Numbered from the stretch's first letter, positions 1-14,000 are shown. The stretch is DNA of 64,000 nt from Solenopsis invicta (GCF_016802725.1 NC_052677.1:18677329-18741328); one strand, 5' to 3'. Numbers and translations are program-made. Notes: a model not told the origin generated them from the letters alone.

Positions 1-320
1 TTCTAATAAACGTTAGTTTTGCTTTGATTATTACACTGATATACACGGAGAAATTTATACTAAAGGGCTCCCGGCAATGAAACAAATACATATTGCACAG
101 ATATGCGATTAAATTGGCTCGTTGTTAATTTCACGTGTTTCCTCACATTTCTTTTCGTGCGTTCAAACTTGTAAAGTTACAAAGACGTTGATTTGAAATT
201 CGTCAAAGAATTCCCGACTGAAATGAAGATCTTGTGGTCTTGGGTTCATGTCGTATATTTCTCATGCACACAAGTTTCTCGAGAAGGTGAAAGAGAACAG
301 AGAGAGAAAGAGGAATAGAG

Positions 321-321
<1 letters not shown>

Positions 322-352
<31 letters not shown>
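322..352. repeat. (GA)n microsatellite
   Basis: A run of GA dinucleotides lies about 110 bp upstream of the splice acceptor of the signal-peptide exon. It is a simple repeat with no visible coding role. Confidence 0.9.
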
Positions 353-355
<3 letters not shown>

Positions 356-458
356 GGAAGCGCGGGCGGTGATGTAAATTTTCCATTCGCCGCATCCCTG
401 ACCGCCTAGTCTCCGTCTGCAAAATAATTTATGTGTATGCGGCTTTCTTGGGTTTCAG

Positions 459-564
459 GGGAGCATCCGGCGGCCATGCAGCACGGAAACTCCAGCAACA
501 GCGGCGCGGCCACGAGGACGCTCGCGTTGCTCCTGTTGCTCCTGCACGCCGGCTCCTTCGCGAG
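459..564 (+). CDS. signal-peptide exon of an unidentified secreted or membrane protein (partial gene)
   Basis: The exon follows a pyrimidine-rich acceptor (...ggtttcag at 451-458) and has an ATG at 476 with a purine at -3. From there 29 codons plus two bases run to a donor GTGACT at 565; a TGA lies in frame just past the donor, so splicing is needed. The peptide starts MQHGNSSNSGAATRT and continues into a leucine-rich core (LALLLLLLHAGSFA), a classic signal peptide with likely cleavage near SFA/R. Bases 459-475 would then be 5' UTR, although the frame is open upstream to 459, so an earlier start in an upstream exon cannot be excluded. The exon ends in phase 2. No continuation exon was recognised downstream, so the family is unknown. 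A long first intron after a signal-peptide exon is common in insect neuronal receptor and Ig-domain genes, but that is only suggestive. Confidence 0.6.
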
Positions 565-565
565 G

Positions 566-1296
566 TGACTGGTCGATCACGAGGTGTTGCAGTAAGAGAG
601 TAACGGCCGATAGTTTCACCCAGGCGAGAGCGGGGCGACGACGAGGGTGGTGGCGAACGAGTGAAGAGACCAGGAAAGGTGGTGGAAGAGAGGAAACGGC
701 AACGCCATCACTGCGCTAACCATCACCTGCCAGACTCTATAAATCAGCTCGATCTTCTTTCCGTACTGCGATCGGCTTGCCGTGGGGAGCGGGGGCGGGG
801 GCGGGGGGAGAGGGGGGAGAGGTGGAAAAGTGCTCGCGAAGAGAACGAGAAAAAGAGGCGCCGATAACAGCAACCGCGCGTGAGAGTGCTTCGCTGTTAG
901 CTTTGCTCTCGCTTCCGGAGCATAAACCCGGTCAACCCTATCCGGTTCGGATTTCCTCCAAGCGACCTCCGTATCCCGTCGATCGTCCTACGATCTCGCC
1001 GGACGATGAAACTCGCGCTACAATAACGATATCGGAAACAACAACGTTTAGATCCGAGACGACGCGACGAGCGAATTCGGGGGTGTGTAAACTGGACGAC
1101 GAGGAGCGAACTCTCGTCAAGGACGAGCGACGTTCGAATCATTCGTAAGGCGTCTCTCGACGAGAACGAATGATTTCTCTTACGTCGACGTTCGCGACGG
1201 CGGAATTAGCATTTCTTTTCCGCCGGGCGGTGATCGCGTAGACGTGGAGATCTATCGGCAAATGCCAGGCTGACTGTCGCGAAAGGTTCTCGAGAG
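566..1296 (+). other. GC-rich island ending in a strong splice donor
   Basis: This CpG-rich block follows the signal-peptide exon and ends at GAGAG/GTAAGAAC, with the donor GT at 1297. Open frames in it are arginine-rich and look like by-products of high GC. It could be an alternative noncoding first exon with its promoter, or a regulatory island inside the first intron. No coding similarity is visible. Confidence 0.3.
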
Positions 1297-4200
1297 GTAA
1301 GAACCGACGTGTTTTCGTGTCCGATGGACTAGCCGGCGACCCAGATACGCCAGGGCAAAACCACCGCGTGGAATTCTACTCAATTTCTGGTCGCCGGATG
1401 CGGTATTCGCTTCTTCCCCCGAAGAGAACAAATATTTTGAGGTTTGCCGCACTTATCCTCACTCGCGCAAACTTCCGAGATGTGTGCACCTATATACACG
1501 CTGCGTCATACGAATGTCACGTAAGCCGCCGGATGTGCACTCCGGCCTGCCTGAAAACTTTGCGTCACCGGCTTCCAAATGCAATTTCTTTTCAATCGCG
1601 GATGCGCATACCGTGTACGTTGCAATTTCATATTTTATATTAGAATATCACTTTTGCTATTAGAAGACTTTGAGATGCCGCGGCGAGTTTCAAATACATA
1701 TTTTAAATCTGTTCTATCTCGATGTGCGGAACAATCGTTTTACATCTTTGTAAAATGTAAAATATCCATCGATTGATTTTTACCTATGCGCCATGAAAGG
1801 TGCGTTTACACAACGGCGAGAGAAATGTTGTAATATAAATCTGTTATTGTCCCGGGCTGCTTACGAGACCGCAAAATATTTCCCGCCACAGCGGCCTTTC
1901 GCTCCTCCGAATCGATTCGCACGCGCGAAACTTCCGCCGAATAAATATTTCAAGCTTGCCCGCCACTTACTGCGGAACTGGCTAAACGGAATCGGCTATG
2001 ACAATAATCGATTTTCGCCCTTTCGCGAGAGACGAAAAAGCCACTGAAGTATCTCTGAATTATGCGGCCCGGGTCACGCGGAATTCGTAGCTTGGCAAGG
2101 GAGGGACGCCCGCAGTTTCGCCCGGGCGCTCCATTTGCATCTCAGGACGCCGAATTTACGAGCCGGAGGGTCGTCGATCCTCGCCACGGCCACGAGACCG
2201 GTCCGCGCATCCGTGTGCGCGTATGATAGACTCGATAAGTTATATAACTAAGCTCGACGTACCTCTCGTTGGCGTGAGAGAAATATCGGCGTGATCGATA
2301 CGGGATTGAACTGCTATATTTTCTCGCTATTATGCTTAGGTGTCGCATTCAAGCCCGCGCATTTAATTAGAAACACTTGTTTCATGCGATTATTTTCTCT
2401 GCTCGGTTTTGCTCTTCACGCAGATTTTCCATGCACAGGACCTTGCAGCAACATTGCAATATTGCATATTGCAATATAATGTTTTAAAAATATTGTTAAT
2501 ATGTAAATATGCAATATGATTTTAATAATGTTGCAACAATATTTTAAAAACATAGTATTGTGTATAAATATATTTGTGTATGCGTGTACATTTTCTGATT
2601 CATCGAGTTTATAAGCAATTTTATACAAGTATCCTATATTAAATTTTAGCACGAGTTTACCATGATTAATCATATAGAATTATTTTTTTAAATGCTGGCA
2701 GTTTTGTACTTAAAGAAATTTTTCGAAGCAAAATACAATTCAATTTTAAAATTGTGTATTCACTGCAAACTTTTAATGCTAAATCATAATGTGATTCTAT
2801 GGCACTTCAAAAATTATAATGTTATTTAAATCATCAAATCCGTGGGACATATATGCAAATGCGAAAAGTTAAGAAACTAATTGTATAAATTTGCAGTTGC
2901 GCTATTAATAATGTATTAACACGCAATACAATACATATTATATAAAATATAAATATCGTAATAATACATTATTAATAGTGTATTCTAAAAAAGTTTACAT
3001 AATTATTTTCTTAATTGTTGGAACTTGTGTACACACCGATCGCACAAATTGTTCGTACAAACAAAAAACACTAGGGTGATTGGCCCAATAACGTTTTCAT
3101 ATTTTTCATTCTAATACTACAATTGGAACAAGTGACAGTAATTGGGATAGTTATCTTAATTATCATGACATTACAAAGCATTATTAAATATATATTTATA
3201 TTGTAATATGCTGCAAAATTTGTATCACAATACTTCTGAAAATAAACATTTTGCCATTACGGCAAAATTTTGTTTTTGTAGCGTTGTAATATTGCAATAA
3301 AATATTTCTGCAATCTTTCTGTGCTGTAGGTCGTTTGCGAATAATAAAATTCGTTCTTTAATTTTTTTCATTAAAAAGATTTTGTCGAATAGATTAAACT
3401 TGATAGTTTAATCTATCGCATTCCGCATGTATCAAATATACATCAAATTAATTGCATTCTCTCTCATCCGAGACGATCGAGATTATATGACGGTCGGCCG
3501 TGCGGTCGCAGTTAACGCAACCAGCTGACGCGTCCGGAATGTTCTTCGAATAAAGTTCCATCCGGCGTTCAGTCGCGGCATCCGAGTGGCGCCGAGCCGG
3601 GAAATACATTGGTCGCGGAAAGTGACGGAAAGTTTATCCTGGGGAAGCAGAGAAGCTCGCGACGGCACGCGCGATACCGAGGGATACGATTAATTCGATG
3701 TGCGTGCCGAGTGTCGGTAGGAATTTCGCCGCGATTTCGACGCGATACGAAGCCCTCGGGAGATCTCGAGTCGTAACTTGGACGTGAAATCCGCGCGCGT
3801 CCGAAGCCTCTAAATCCACCGTTACCGATCTGCCGCGATTCTATATCCCGATTTTACCCGCACGTCCGAGTGCGCATCCGACGTGCGAATCACCGCGTCA
3901 AAAGTGGAAGATCCTGCGTGGAGCTGGCACGTCGACGAGCGGCCCTGCCGAGCGGACAGATCGACATGAAAGTGCGTAGACACGCTACGGAAGCGAGAAT
4001 ACAGTGTTCCGGATTCTCAGCGACGACGTGGGAGCGCGGTGCCGGGACGATGACACGCGCGAGGCGCGAGGGACAATGCGCGCTCGCTAAGATAACGTTA
4101 AGCTTTAAGTGATTAAAGAATCGTATCGTACTGGTCTATCCGTGTATACGTGACTACTCCATAGATCTCCGATCGCGAGTGGGTCGGTCGTGTCGTAGCG

Positions 4201-4372
4201 AGAGAATCCGAGGCGCATATGCAAAACGTGACTGCGACGCGCGACATGGAACATTGTTCCGGGGTAACAATGCATTATTGCGACGTGCTATATTTTCAAG
4301 AGATGTACATACATGGCATCGTCAAATAAATATTCAGCCACGAGGAAAACGGAGCGATCGGTGATCGCAAGG
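1297..4372. other. noncoding stretch, AT-rich centre with GC-rich flanks
   Basis: No exon recognised. The centre (about 2430-3430) is strongly AT-rich and contains stem-loops. One pairs aatgttttaaaaatattgtt (from 2478) with its near-complement near 2535; another pairs cgctattaataatgtatt (about 2902) with its complement ending near 2980. The 3480-4370 part is CpG-rich with short shadow frames only. Confidence 0.5.
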
Positions 4373-4740
4373 CAGGGTTGGCAACTAACGTGTTGTTACC
4401 ATTACTCTTTTCGGTAACAATCGTTACTCTTTTCTGTCTGTAACAGTAACGCCGTTACATTTTTACAGTAACAATAACGAATTTTATTGTTACTTTTCTC
4501 GTTACTTGATAAATATGTAATATTATACATGCATATGGACCGTTTTATTACGATTAACCAAAAATCACTAAGCGACACAGACAATTGAGTGCCACTCTAA
4601 AAAAGAAGTTATTAAACTTTCGTAAAAAAGTAACGAAAAAAGTAAAGAATTGTTACTTTTTAAGTACGATAACGAGTTATTCCTTTCTACAAAAGTAACG
4701 GTAACAATAATGCCGATTACTTTTATAAAACAACGTTTCC
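4373..4740. repeat. GTTAC/GTAAC-rich repeat
   Basis: The segment begins at cagggttggcaact and is densely filled with gttac/taac words in both orientations up to about 4735. The opening word resembles the terminal motif of some hAT-type elements (CAGGG-TGGCAA). No matching end in inverse orientation was found, so the class is uncertain. Confidence 0.4.
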
Positions 4741-4799
4741 TGTTGGAAAGATCGTGAAAGAGATATCCTGATGATTGATTACACGATAGGAAACATTTT

Positions 4800-5190
4800 G
4801 TATTTATGTTAAAATTTGTGTTGAATTTTTAACATACCCGAGCATTAATTTAACATAATGTGATTGTGCTATTTGAATATTTTGTATTTTGATATTCAAT
4901 ATTTCTTATGCATTAAAACAACATAATTTATGAGTAAATGAACAAATAAAAATGTAGTATTGAAATGTAAATTTATTCTAAGATAATAGAATAAAATGTA
5001 CGTGTCAACATATTACGATTATTAATTTTATTTAAGAAGTGCACTTTTACAATTGCGTCAAAATGTATCTTTTACGTTATTTTTTACATAATATTTCAAT
5101 ACTTTCTATATTTATCTTTTATTAAATCAACACAAAAATTTAAGTTGGCTATTTGCGATATGTTAAATTTAACACAAATTTTCTAGCTGT
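4800..5190. repeat. AT-rich inverted-repeat element (MITE-like)
   Basis: A left arm near 4805-4833 (aaatttgtgttgaatttt core) is mirrored by a right arm near 5160-5188 (taaatttaacacaaattt core). The two are separated by AT-rich DNA without a coding frame. The layout suggests a nonautonomous DNA element of about 390 bp. Target-site duplications were not identified. Confidence 0.4.
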
Positions 5191-7916
5191 GTACTTTGTT
5201 TAATACAATTTTATCTGTTTCTTTCTTTGCAAATAAATTCTCAAAATCATCGGTTTTTGCCTGCCTGTTATTTTTCTCGAAATGTAATATGAGAACTAAA
5301 TTTAGACAACGGATTCGTGTTCAGCAGACAAAAACATATCGGAGTGTGACTATTCACACTCGCGTTGTAAAATGATGTTGAATAGCGTTATTTATTGGGA
5401 TTTCTTTAGCATTGTTCTGTGAGTAGCTAGAAAATTATACACGATGCACATGTTGCGTAATACATTGGGATCTGCTGGAAAATTAGGTCGTAATATATAC
5501 GCAGCTATTAATAAGCTTTTCTCTTTTTGTTATAAATAGAGGCATATAAATCTCATTTTTCACCCAAATAACACTTCTATTGTGTTCTGTATTTATTCAA
5601 CATGTTCTGAAAAGGTTTTGGAGCAACTCTAAAATGCAAGAACAGATAAAAATGCAATGGAATGTTAAAGTGACATAATAAGACTTATAACATCAAATTT
5701 TATTAATATCTTCGCATGACAACTTGACGTTTGTAAATTTGAATAATTCTCCAGTTGCCTTATTTCTGTTATTTATTTTTGAATTCGTATTATTTCTTGT
5801 ATTTCGTATTTTAAATATGACACGAATCCGCACAGATGACATGAAAATGGGAAAAAATAGAAGGAAATTTCTTGAACGGTCTCTCCAGCTGCTCCATTTT
5901 CTCGTTTCGAGCAGAAACAGTTTTCGTACCGAATATCATCTTAAGGACTCGATACGCCTCGGATACGCGTTATCAGCAGCACGATCGACCCACGAATAGC
6001 CGTACTGTACATACCTTCTTGAATGTAACGATCGCTGTAACTCTCTTCGGCATGATTAAGAACCACGATGTAACTCTTACTAATTTACACTCTTAGATCG
6101 ATCGAGTGCTTCATCACCTGAAACGCAGTCGTTACACTGAGATTATCGTCACCAATCGGTAGTATCGACGATCGTGGCCTGCCAAAAAATCCTGGATCGC
6201 GTTTCAACGCGTTGCACGTTTTCGCCAAAAAAATGAGTGGATCAACGAGAAACTCGGGGACGAAAAAAAAAAGAGAGAAAACGTTACATCGCAGTGCGGA
6301 ATATTTGGTCGTCACGATTGTCGTGCTGAGCCGAATCAATCGGTACAGTCAAAATAGAGAGATCATTTCAATCACCGAGCGACTCAGCCAAAATCAGAAA
6401 ACGTCTCTCGAGATAAAAAGGAAACTAAGCGAAGATGCGGCACAGCCTTGTAAATAGGAAGGATCCGATTTCCGATCGCGTTATCGTCGCGGTTTGCCCG
6501 TTGTGAATCAGGGGTGCACAAGACGCGAAGACTCTTCTTTTGCTTTCGCGTCCTACTTTTCTCTCGCGATACGCAAGCACGCGAAGCACCAAAGTGCGAG
6601 CATATTAAATATTAATCCTTCCGCCGCCCGAGGAGTAACTTTACTTTCAAACTAAATTACAGGAGGAAAAATGGTGCACCGAGGTAATATCGGAAATTTT
6701 GCTGAGCAGTGGAGGGATCAAACGATCCAGCGCGCGGAGCTCGATGAAATTTTGCGCACCCCTGAATCTAATATCTGGTGGCGACCGAGAGGTGCCCCGT
6801 TACAGCGAGAAGGCGCGACGTGGTTGTATGTTCCTGGAAAAGAGTTCCCGACGACGAGACGCGTCCCCGACGACGGTCGTTCCGTGCACGATCGTCATCG
6901 GGCACGAGAGAACGAATTCTGCAAAATCACCACCGCACTTCCTCTTTTCATCCTCCCTTCTTCCCAACCTTCCCATCCTTTCCATCCTTCCGTCCCTATT
7001 TTCTCCCGTGCTTTTTTATACGCCGAACGAGATCTGTCCTCGTTAGTACTTGTAAATGGCTTTCGCGCACGCGGGTGCCGCTAATCCTGCTTCTGTATAT
7101 TCCGGAAAGATATTAAAAAAAAAAGATGACGAGACTCGGACGCGGGCGCGATTAATTGGCTCCCGCGTCCGAGCCGCGAACGAACGAGAACAAACTGGTA
7201 GCGAATATAAGTTCAACCCGATTGTACGAGATCAATTACTTGTTAGCACACGAGCGATCAACGATACGCTCTTAGCGACACTACTCGAAGGATGTTAAAC
7301 TATCGAACGTACCATTAATGTATATATAAACGAGCAGTACCGATTTATGTTGGATCCAATTGTACCAGAATTCCTAAAGACAATTAAAGGAGAAGAAATA
7401 ACGATTATTTGTGGGAGACACACATGGAAGTTTCTCATTCCGCATGATTCTCATGAGCCCCGGCTGCGACATATTCCCCTGATTTTCACCTTGTTTAAAA
7501 ACCCGCACGAGAAATTAGGTCATTTATTCCATAATTTCCAATATTTCCATAATTTTGACTTGACATACACTTTTAATTAAACGGCAATTTGATTCATTTT
7601 TAAATCCGCTCTGCGTGCAAAAACAAAACAGGAAATAGATAAGTTGTCATCGATCTCGAAAAGTAGAATTCTTTAGTCGAGCAAAAATTAAAATTGCGAA
7701 ACTAAAAATGTTATTTCGACCCGTTTTACTCATTTATAATACTTAAATTTTGTATTGAAATTATTTTTCAGTAGTTAAAAATAACGGCCACATGTCCTTG
7801 CTGCAACGCGCGAAAATCGAGCTTATGTCAATTTTATTCCCCATCCCAGTTATCTGTTTCCTCTTCCCGCAGTTTCCGAAATGGCGCAGAAATTTCTAGC
7901 GATCGGTACTCAGCGC

Positions 7917-7919
<3 letters not shown>
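5191..7919. other. noncoding stretch with CpG-rich block
   Basis: No splice-consistent exon recognised. The part from about 5930 to 7300 is CpG-rich and has several overlapping frames of 60-137 codons. These are arginine/serine/proline-rich and mutually overlapping, which points to composition rather than genes. Confidence 0.5.
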
Positions 7920-7948
<29 letters not shown>

Positions 7949-7969
7949 AAGAAAAAGAAGAAGAAGAAG
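7920..7969. repeat. (GAA)n microsatellite
   Basis: About 16 units of GAA with one interruption. On the minus strand it gives a poly-phenylalanine frame that is an artefact of the repeat. Confidence 0.9.
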
Positions 7970-8056
7970 CATCGATAAAGGCAATGGCGAGAGGGTGATC
8001 CCAAGTCTTCGTTCACCTCACCGCCGCCGTGCTAGTTGAGTCCGTTTTGCCGACGG
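7970..8056 (+). promoter_or_regulatory. possible short untranslated exon ending in a consensus donor
   Basis: A GC-rich piece directly after the GAA repeat ends at GACGG/GTAAGTAT, a near-perfect insect 5' splice site, with the GT at 8057. There is no reading frame of note before it. It could be a noncoding first exon of a plus-strand transcript. Weak call based on one splice signal. Confidence 0.22.
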
Positions 8057-11000
8057 GTAAGTATCTCGATCCTTTGTCTGCGGACTGTGTACTATCGACG
8101 TGATGTACGGGAGTCATTTGCATCCCGGAAGCTCAGCCTCCGATACAGCCACTGTCGATAAACAGCGCGCCCTGAGTAACTGCGTAAATGCGTCTGCCTA
8201 TGCACGTCCCGATAGAGAACGTCGGGCATTCAGGTGCGCGCGGTCGATGAATACATAACGCCGGCCATTCCTCATATCTTACCATACTTAGTGGCACTTA
8301 AGCGGATATCCCGCAACCCGGCGGCAGCGGCAGCGGCGGCGACGATGGCGGAGAGCATCGAAGGAGAGTGCTGACCGACCGGCCCGGCCTCCAGTCGGTC
8401 GCCAACGGGAACAATTTCGACGTAAGCCCTTGGCTCGGACGGGCGCGAGCAGATTAGAATCGATCTAGGTCAGCACGTGGACACGCTCGAGGAACAACGG
8501 GGCAAATATGATTCCGCCCGACGTTAATCCGTTTAGCGCCCGGAGTCTGTAAAATCAATCGCGATTTGCAGCGAGCCTCGTAACGTCTGCAAGCGAGAAC
8601 TTTCCCGATGGCCTTATTCCCTGTGTATTGACGATTTTATGAGGATCTCGCGGCTTTTAACCGACTGATCGAGAGTTTGAATAATTGGCGCATACACGAA
8701 AGAAAAGTCAATCCTCCTGCGATACTTTATCAGCTTTTTGCAACGTAAAAATTAAGCAAAAATAATTTTATATATTAATGATAAATTGTATACACTCTGT
8801 AATAATTTTATAGAGATTTTATAGAGAAAAGGATGTGGTGTACAATTTTATAAATCTTAATTAGAAATATAAAATCAATATTTTATAATAATTTGTAAAT
8901 TTACTTTTCTTTCAATTAATATTAAAACCCAGATCGTGATTTGTACAAGACAATTTAAATCGAGAAAGAACCATAGCAAGATCTTAGGGTTGAAATAATG
9001 TTTTTGTAATTTCATGTCTGATTTTACATTTTATATTTTCAATCCTTTCAAACTGTTATATTTTTTGTTACATATTTTATTTTGCATTATTTTAATAATT
9101 TCAATATTCTATCCAAAGAAAGGATTAAAGGCAAGATATTTGTGTAAAATATTAGAAACTTTTTTGCGTTGAGAGCAAATATGAACAATTCAAATTAAGC
9201 TGAAGATAGAACTGCAAAAAATAAAATGCAAATTTACTGTTGAAAATACGGTTGAAAAAATATCGGTACGAGTTGCATGTATATTTCGCGTGAATCATAC
9301 ATCCGACTCCGATGAGACGTAATGACGGATGTTAATTAAAGTAGTAGAATTGGTTTGTCCCAATTTCTTCGACGTAATGTTTCACAGTTGGCGCGTTTGT
9401 CTCCGACCCGTTAGTTTTTGTTACTTGATAGAGGACGGCAATAATTTAGCTTCAGTCGACCGCGAGCGAGAGTATACCTAAGCAAGTCCGCGCCAATGTA
9501 ATTCTCAAATTCTGTTCAGCGCTTTCACAACAATCGAACAACGCGAGCGCTAAATCATAGTAGTTTAAGTGCGCCCGTAAACAAGCGTCGTAAAAAAGTG
9601 AGGACGATAGAACGAGGGAAGGGAGCCGTCCGGGATGCATCCGTAGTCGTAAATTCACTCGGGCTCGTTTGTCGCGTTCGAAATAATATTAATGCGCGAA
9701 TGCACGCCCCGTTCCTATTTCTGGCGCGGAGCACGTGTTGTTGAATTTTTTCCCATAAAAATCCCGCGGGCGCGCGTTTCCCCCGCCCCCCTTCCCCCCT
9801 ATAACCGGTCGCGACAACAGCTTTTTACGACGTCGCCCCTGCTGCCCGTCACGTATTGACGAGACGTCACAATTAATAATTTTCTCGCAAACCGACAGCG
9901 GTATCGACGGCGTTATCTCGCTGATGATACAAGGTAACAAAAAACGGATCTCGGTGCGCTCGGTGGTTTACATCCTGCATCCCCACGAGCGCGAGGTATT
10001 CTCTGCGCGCGGATAAAAGCAATATTGTTCAAACCGAACGTTTAAGCCGTTTGTTTTGAAAGGGCTGTCGATTGAATCGTGAAAAGGTTTATTAAAGCTG
10101 ACAGGCGGCATGCACGATTGGTTTTATGTAAATAAATTGTGTTGCTGGATTTAATTTACGTCGCTTCCAAGATTTCGTTTTTCAAGTAGCGGAGGGTTTC
10201 TTACTCGGATTTCGTCCCTCAAGTGCTCGTTACTCATTTTAAATATTCTCTGTTCCTTCGTGTGAAAAAGGGTACTTGCATTTTCTTACGTTTCTAATTT
10301 TTAAAGAAAAAGATATCGTACCGTAAGCGTACCACGATCTTGTTACTCTCGGAGTCGCAGCAAAATTAAAAAATGCATACATTTAGACGAGTTCAAAGTA
10401 GAAAACAGTAAGGACAAGTAATATTCTTAATGCCGACAGCGTCCTAAGGGCGCTAGAGCGACAAGTCACAATCCATTTCTCGCGGTGATAAAAATGTGAT
10501 ATCTGGCGGCAATTCCGTCATTAAGGATTACCTTCGTGGATCAATGAAAATATTCTTATCGTACAAAAGCAAATATATATAATATTATCAATATTATCAT
10601 TATGCATTAATGCACGCTTTAATTATATAGCCTTTAATTATCGTACAATTTCTATTTCGCCCGTATTATGCGATTAATTTACGCTGGGAAATTTGGATGA
10701 TGCAATTCGACAAAACACTCGCTTGCAACTGGATGAAATTCACATTAATTAACCAACGCCATAAATCGAAAGGAGATACGCGAGACGCGGGCCGTTAGAG
10801 AGACCGACGTATCCCCTTACAGTTTCAGTTCCTCCCGCATTTGCACAGCGTCAGTTCTAAAGTTAGGTTTGCGGGCTAGGTCAATCCAAGATACAATACC
10901 ACGGCCTTTTGATCTATCTGATGTGCGTGCATTTGAGACGATGCGCTTGGCATTCGCCATCGAGTTAACACCGCAATAATGGATGGACACGTGGTGAGCT

Positions 11001-14000
11001 ATACCCGTGGTGAGCTATGCCGCGTGATACCGTTATATGTGTCCGAGATAATTACATGGACAATGCACATGATATGTACGCCAACAAAGGACCGCGCTAT
11101 GTACAAAATTAACATTCGCTACAATGACGTGCCCTCATATTTTCTTCGATGGCGAGAGAATCGTTAGATATTCGTTATCGCAACAGTATTGTCGACAACA
11201 GAAATGATATCAACAATGAAAGAGAAATGTATTCAATCTCGGTTACAATAGAATATTAGGCATTTATATTTTTTTTCACTTATTTCAAATTCTTTACCTT
11301 TATTATTTGCTATTGATTACTGGCATTATACAAAAGTTTAAAAAGTCTTTGAGACAAAATAATTATTTAATGCGATGTTTTTCAACCCTTTCCAATTTGC
11401 GACACGTTAAATATAATAAGCCAATTTTGTCGAAGCACGCCATTAGTTTCTCTCTCCGTTATAATATAGCTGTCTCTTATCAGATATCACTGACACGACA
11501 TTCAGAAATGAAAAACCAAGTTCCGAGCTTTTATCTTTTATTTTATCGTTTTAAAAGTAATTTTATTACAATATCATTTGGATAAAAATTTTCTCAAAAA
11601 AATATTTTATTTAGTTTGAAACATTTACAAGAAACTTTGTCAGTCATATTATAAGTCATGTATTCTCTCTATATTTTTATTTTTATTTCCATATTGCTTT
11701 AAATTAAAAGAGGAGCATTTGTTGCCAAATTGATTAAATTATTTTAAGTATTCTGGTTTTTTTCCTAAAAATAAAAATTTTTAAATAAAATGATATAAAA
11801 TAATGGTAAAGTTTAACTTTTATTTAACCAACTTAAAATACTTAACCAATTAAATCATTTTTATTTCATCTAAGATATGTTTATAACTTATTTTATCTTA
11901 ATGTAGATAATTTTAGTTATTTAAGTGCAACAATAAATAAATCACAAAATTTCAGATAAGTAAAAAAAATACAAGTGTCCAATACTTTTGGACAACACTC
12001 TGTGCATCCTGATCATTGCAACTGTGCCACGTGTATCTTCTCGTAAGGTACTAGAAGCGAGTTTTAATGAAGAAGCCTGCGGTTACACGAATGGTTACAT
12101 TTGCGAGGTCCACGCAATCGTGAATTATTAATCTCGACCGTGGACTCCACTCGGTATCGTGTGACGACATGTCTAAATTGAATATTGACGTCAATTCGTA
12201 TCAGTGTCGCGCAAACTTGCGCAGAAATTGAGTATAACTATGAAAATCCCGCGCATAACTATCGTAATACAATATCTAGAAGTTTGGGATTCCGCGTTTA
12301 TTAATAATAATTTGTGAACGTATTTCGAATTTGAAGCACCAATTAGAGGAAACACAATACTCATTAAAGCGTATTTCATCGATACGTATTATTTTCAGTT
12401 TTACAACAGGTTCTCAGTTTTTAATTATTCCCATGATGTTTTGCTTGATGAATGACCGTAGCTTTTCATCAGCAGCTTTTTTTAAGGAAACGCGTTTGAT
12501 AAATCATTTTAATTGACCGCTCAATAACAATTTATAAAATGCAGCACAAAAGCACAACATATTTGGGGCAAAAAAACGAGAATGTAATTTTACTAGTGCG
12601 TTTTTGATTAAGGTACGTGAGAGGTGTCTGTATGTACACGTTGCTGGTAACAAACAGACAGCCCGGAATATGAAACCTCAACGTGAATTGCTCGTCGGGT
12701 GTTGTTCCGCAATTGCTCGCGATTATCGTTGGCAAACAGCGTGTAATATTTAAGTTTACCGGTGAAAGTGGACGTTCCACTCGTAGTTCAAGCATCGACG
12801 TGTCTGCGAGAATTGCAAATGCAACGTAGATTAATTGTATCTGCAATAAGTGCTTTGGTCCCTCGTGCTACGTATATCTCGTGAATCGACGATAAACTAT
12901 CCGATATCCAGCGGACTGACAGATACAATGGTAATCGTATCGCGTCACTTGCGTAATTTTCGCAAAAGGGAAATATTTTATAAAAGCGTCAGATTAATGG
13001 CATAATTAAGTAGGGAACGCAATTGGGTTGGCATCCGTTGGTTAAATATTTAAGTATTCCATTACGCTGCGTAGGCTACACGCGCACGCACCTCGCGTTG
13101 GGTGACGTTACAACTTGCGTATGTATGTGGTATCCGACGTTTTGATTGAAGCCCGGTTATCCGTGATAAATGCAATTAACATGGAAATATGAGCAGGGTA
13201 AAAGGCGTGAGTAGTGCGCTCTCGTGAAATTTCTTCACTGAAAAATTCGACTCCTGGGAACACGTGCGCTATCTACTTAGCATCCTAATTTCGCAGGCGC
13301 TGATTTTCTAAATTAATTAATTAGGCCCTCGCCGCCTCGGGACAGACACCCACATTATGGATTCCGTATTGTCATTAATGCGATACATGTCGGCGATCGT
13401 ATGCGCGCATAATGCGAACGCTAAACGTATTCGATGAATAGATTCGCTAGCGTCGACCGTCCAATCTTTTCATACATATTCGACATATCGTGTATACGGC
13501 TACCAAGCGACGATAATTACGTCGCTGCTGGTGGCCTCATTATGACAATATACCTGTCGCGTGTCAGCTGTTCAGAGTGTCGGATAGCGGCGCGACGCGC
13601 GACGGGAAAACGTCCGCGTCGACCCTTCCTTCCTTCCCGGCCAAAAATAATTAAGTTGAAGCTCCGCGAAATAATGTTTCGCTCGTGGTGCGTGAATATT
13701 TTGTTTCAGGACTCGGCGGCACATATACCGTGCCGCTCGTACATACGTAATTCGGCGCGCAGCCTAGGGCGAAACAGCTAGCTGAGCATACAGTTTTTCT
13801 CCGTTGTGCAGAAGGCACAACCGGATTTATGCGCCGCATTCCCGCATACGCTGAGAGTCGCGCTTTTAATTACAAGAGCGCGGTACGCCTCGCGACGAGA
13901 CGAGAAGGCATTTTACGGTGAGCGGATAAAGGATTGCAACCCTTGCTTTGGTTAAGCGCAGAAAAAAACCGCGAAAGTCTTCCATAGTTGCGCACGCAAT

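Noticed and set aside
6671..7116. Overlapping plus-strand frames of 137, 115 and 112 codons
   Set aside because: Three frames open at once in a GC-rich block with Pro/Ser/Arg-rich products. No similarity recognised.
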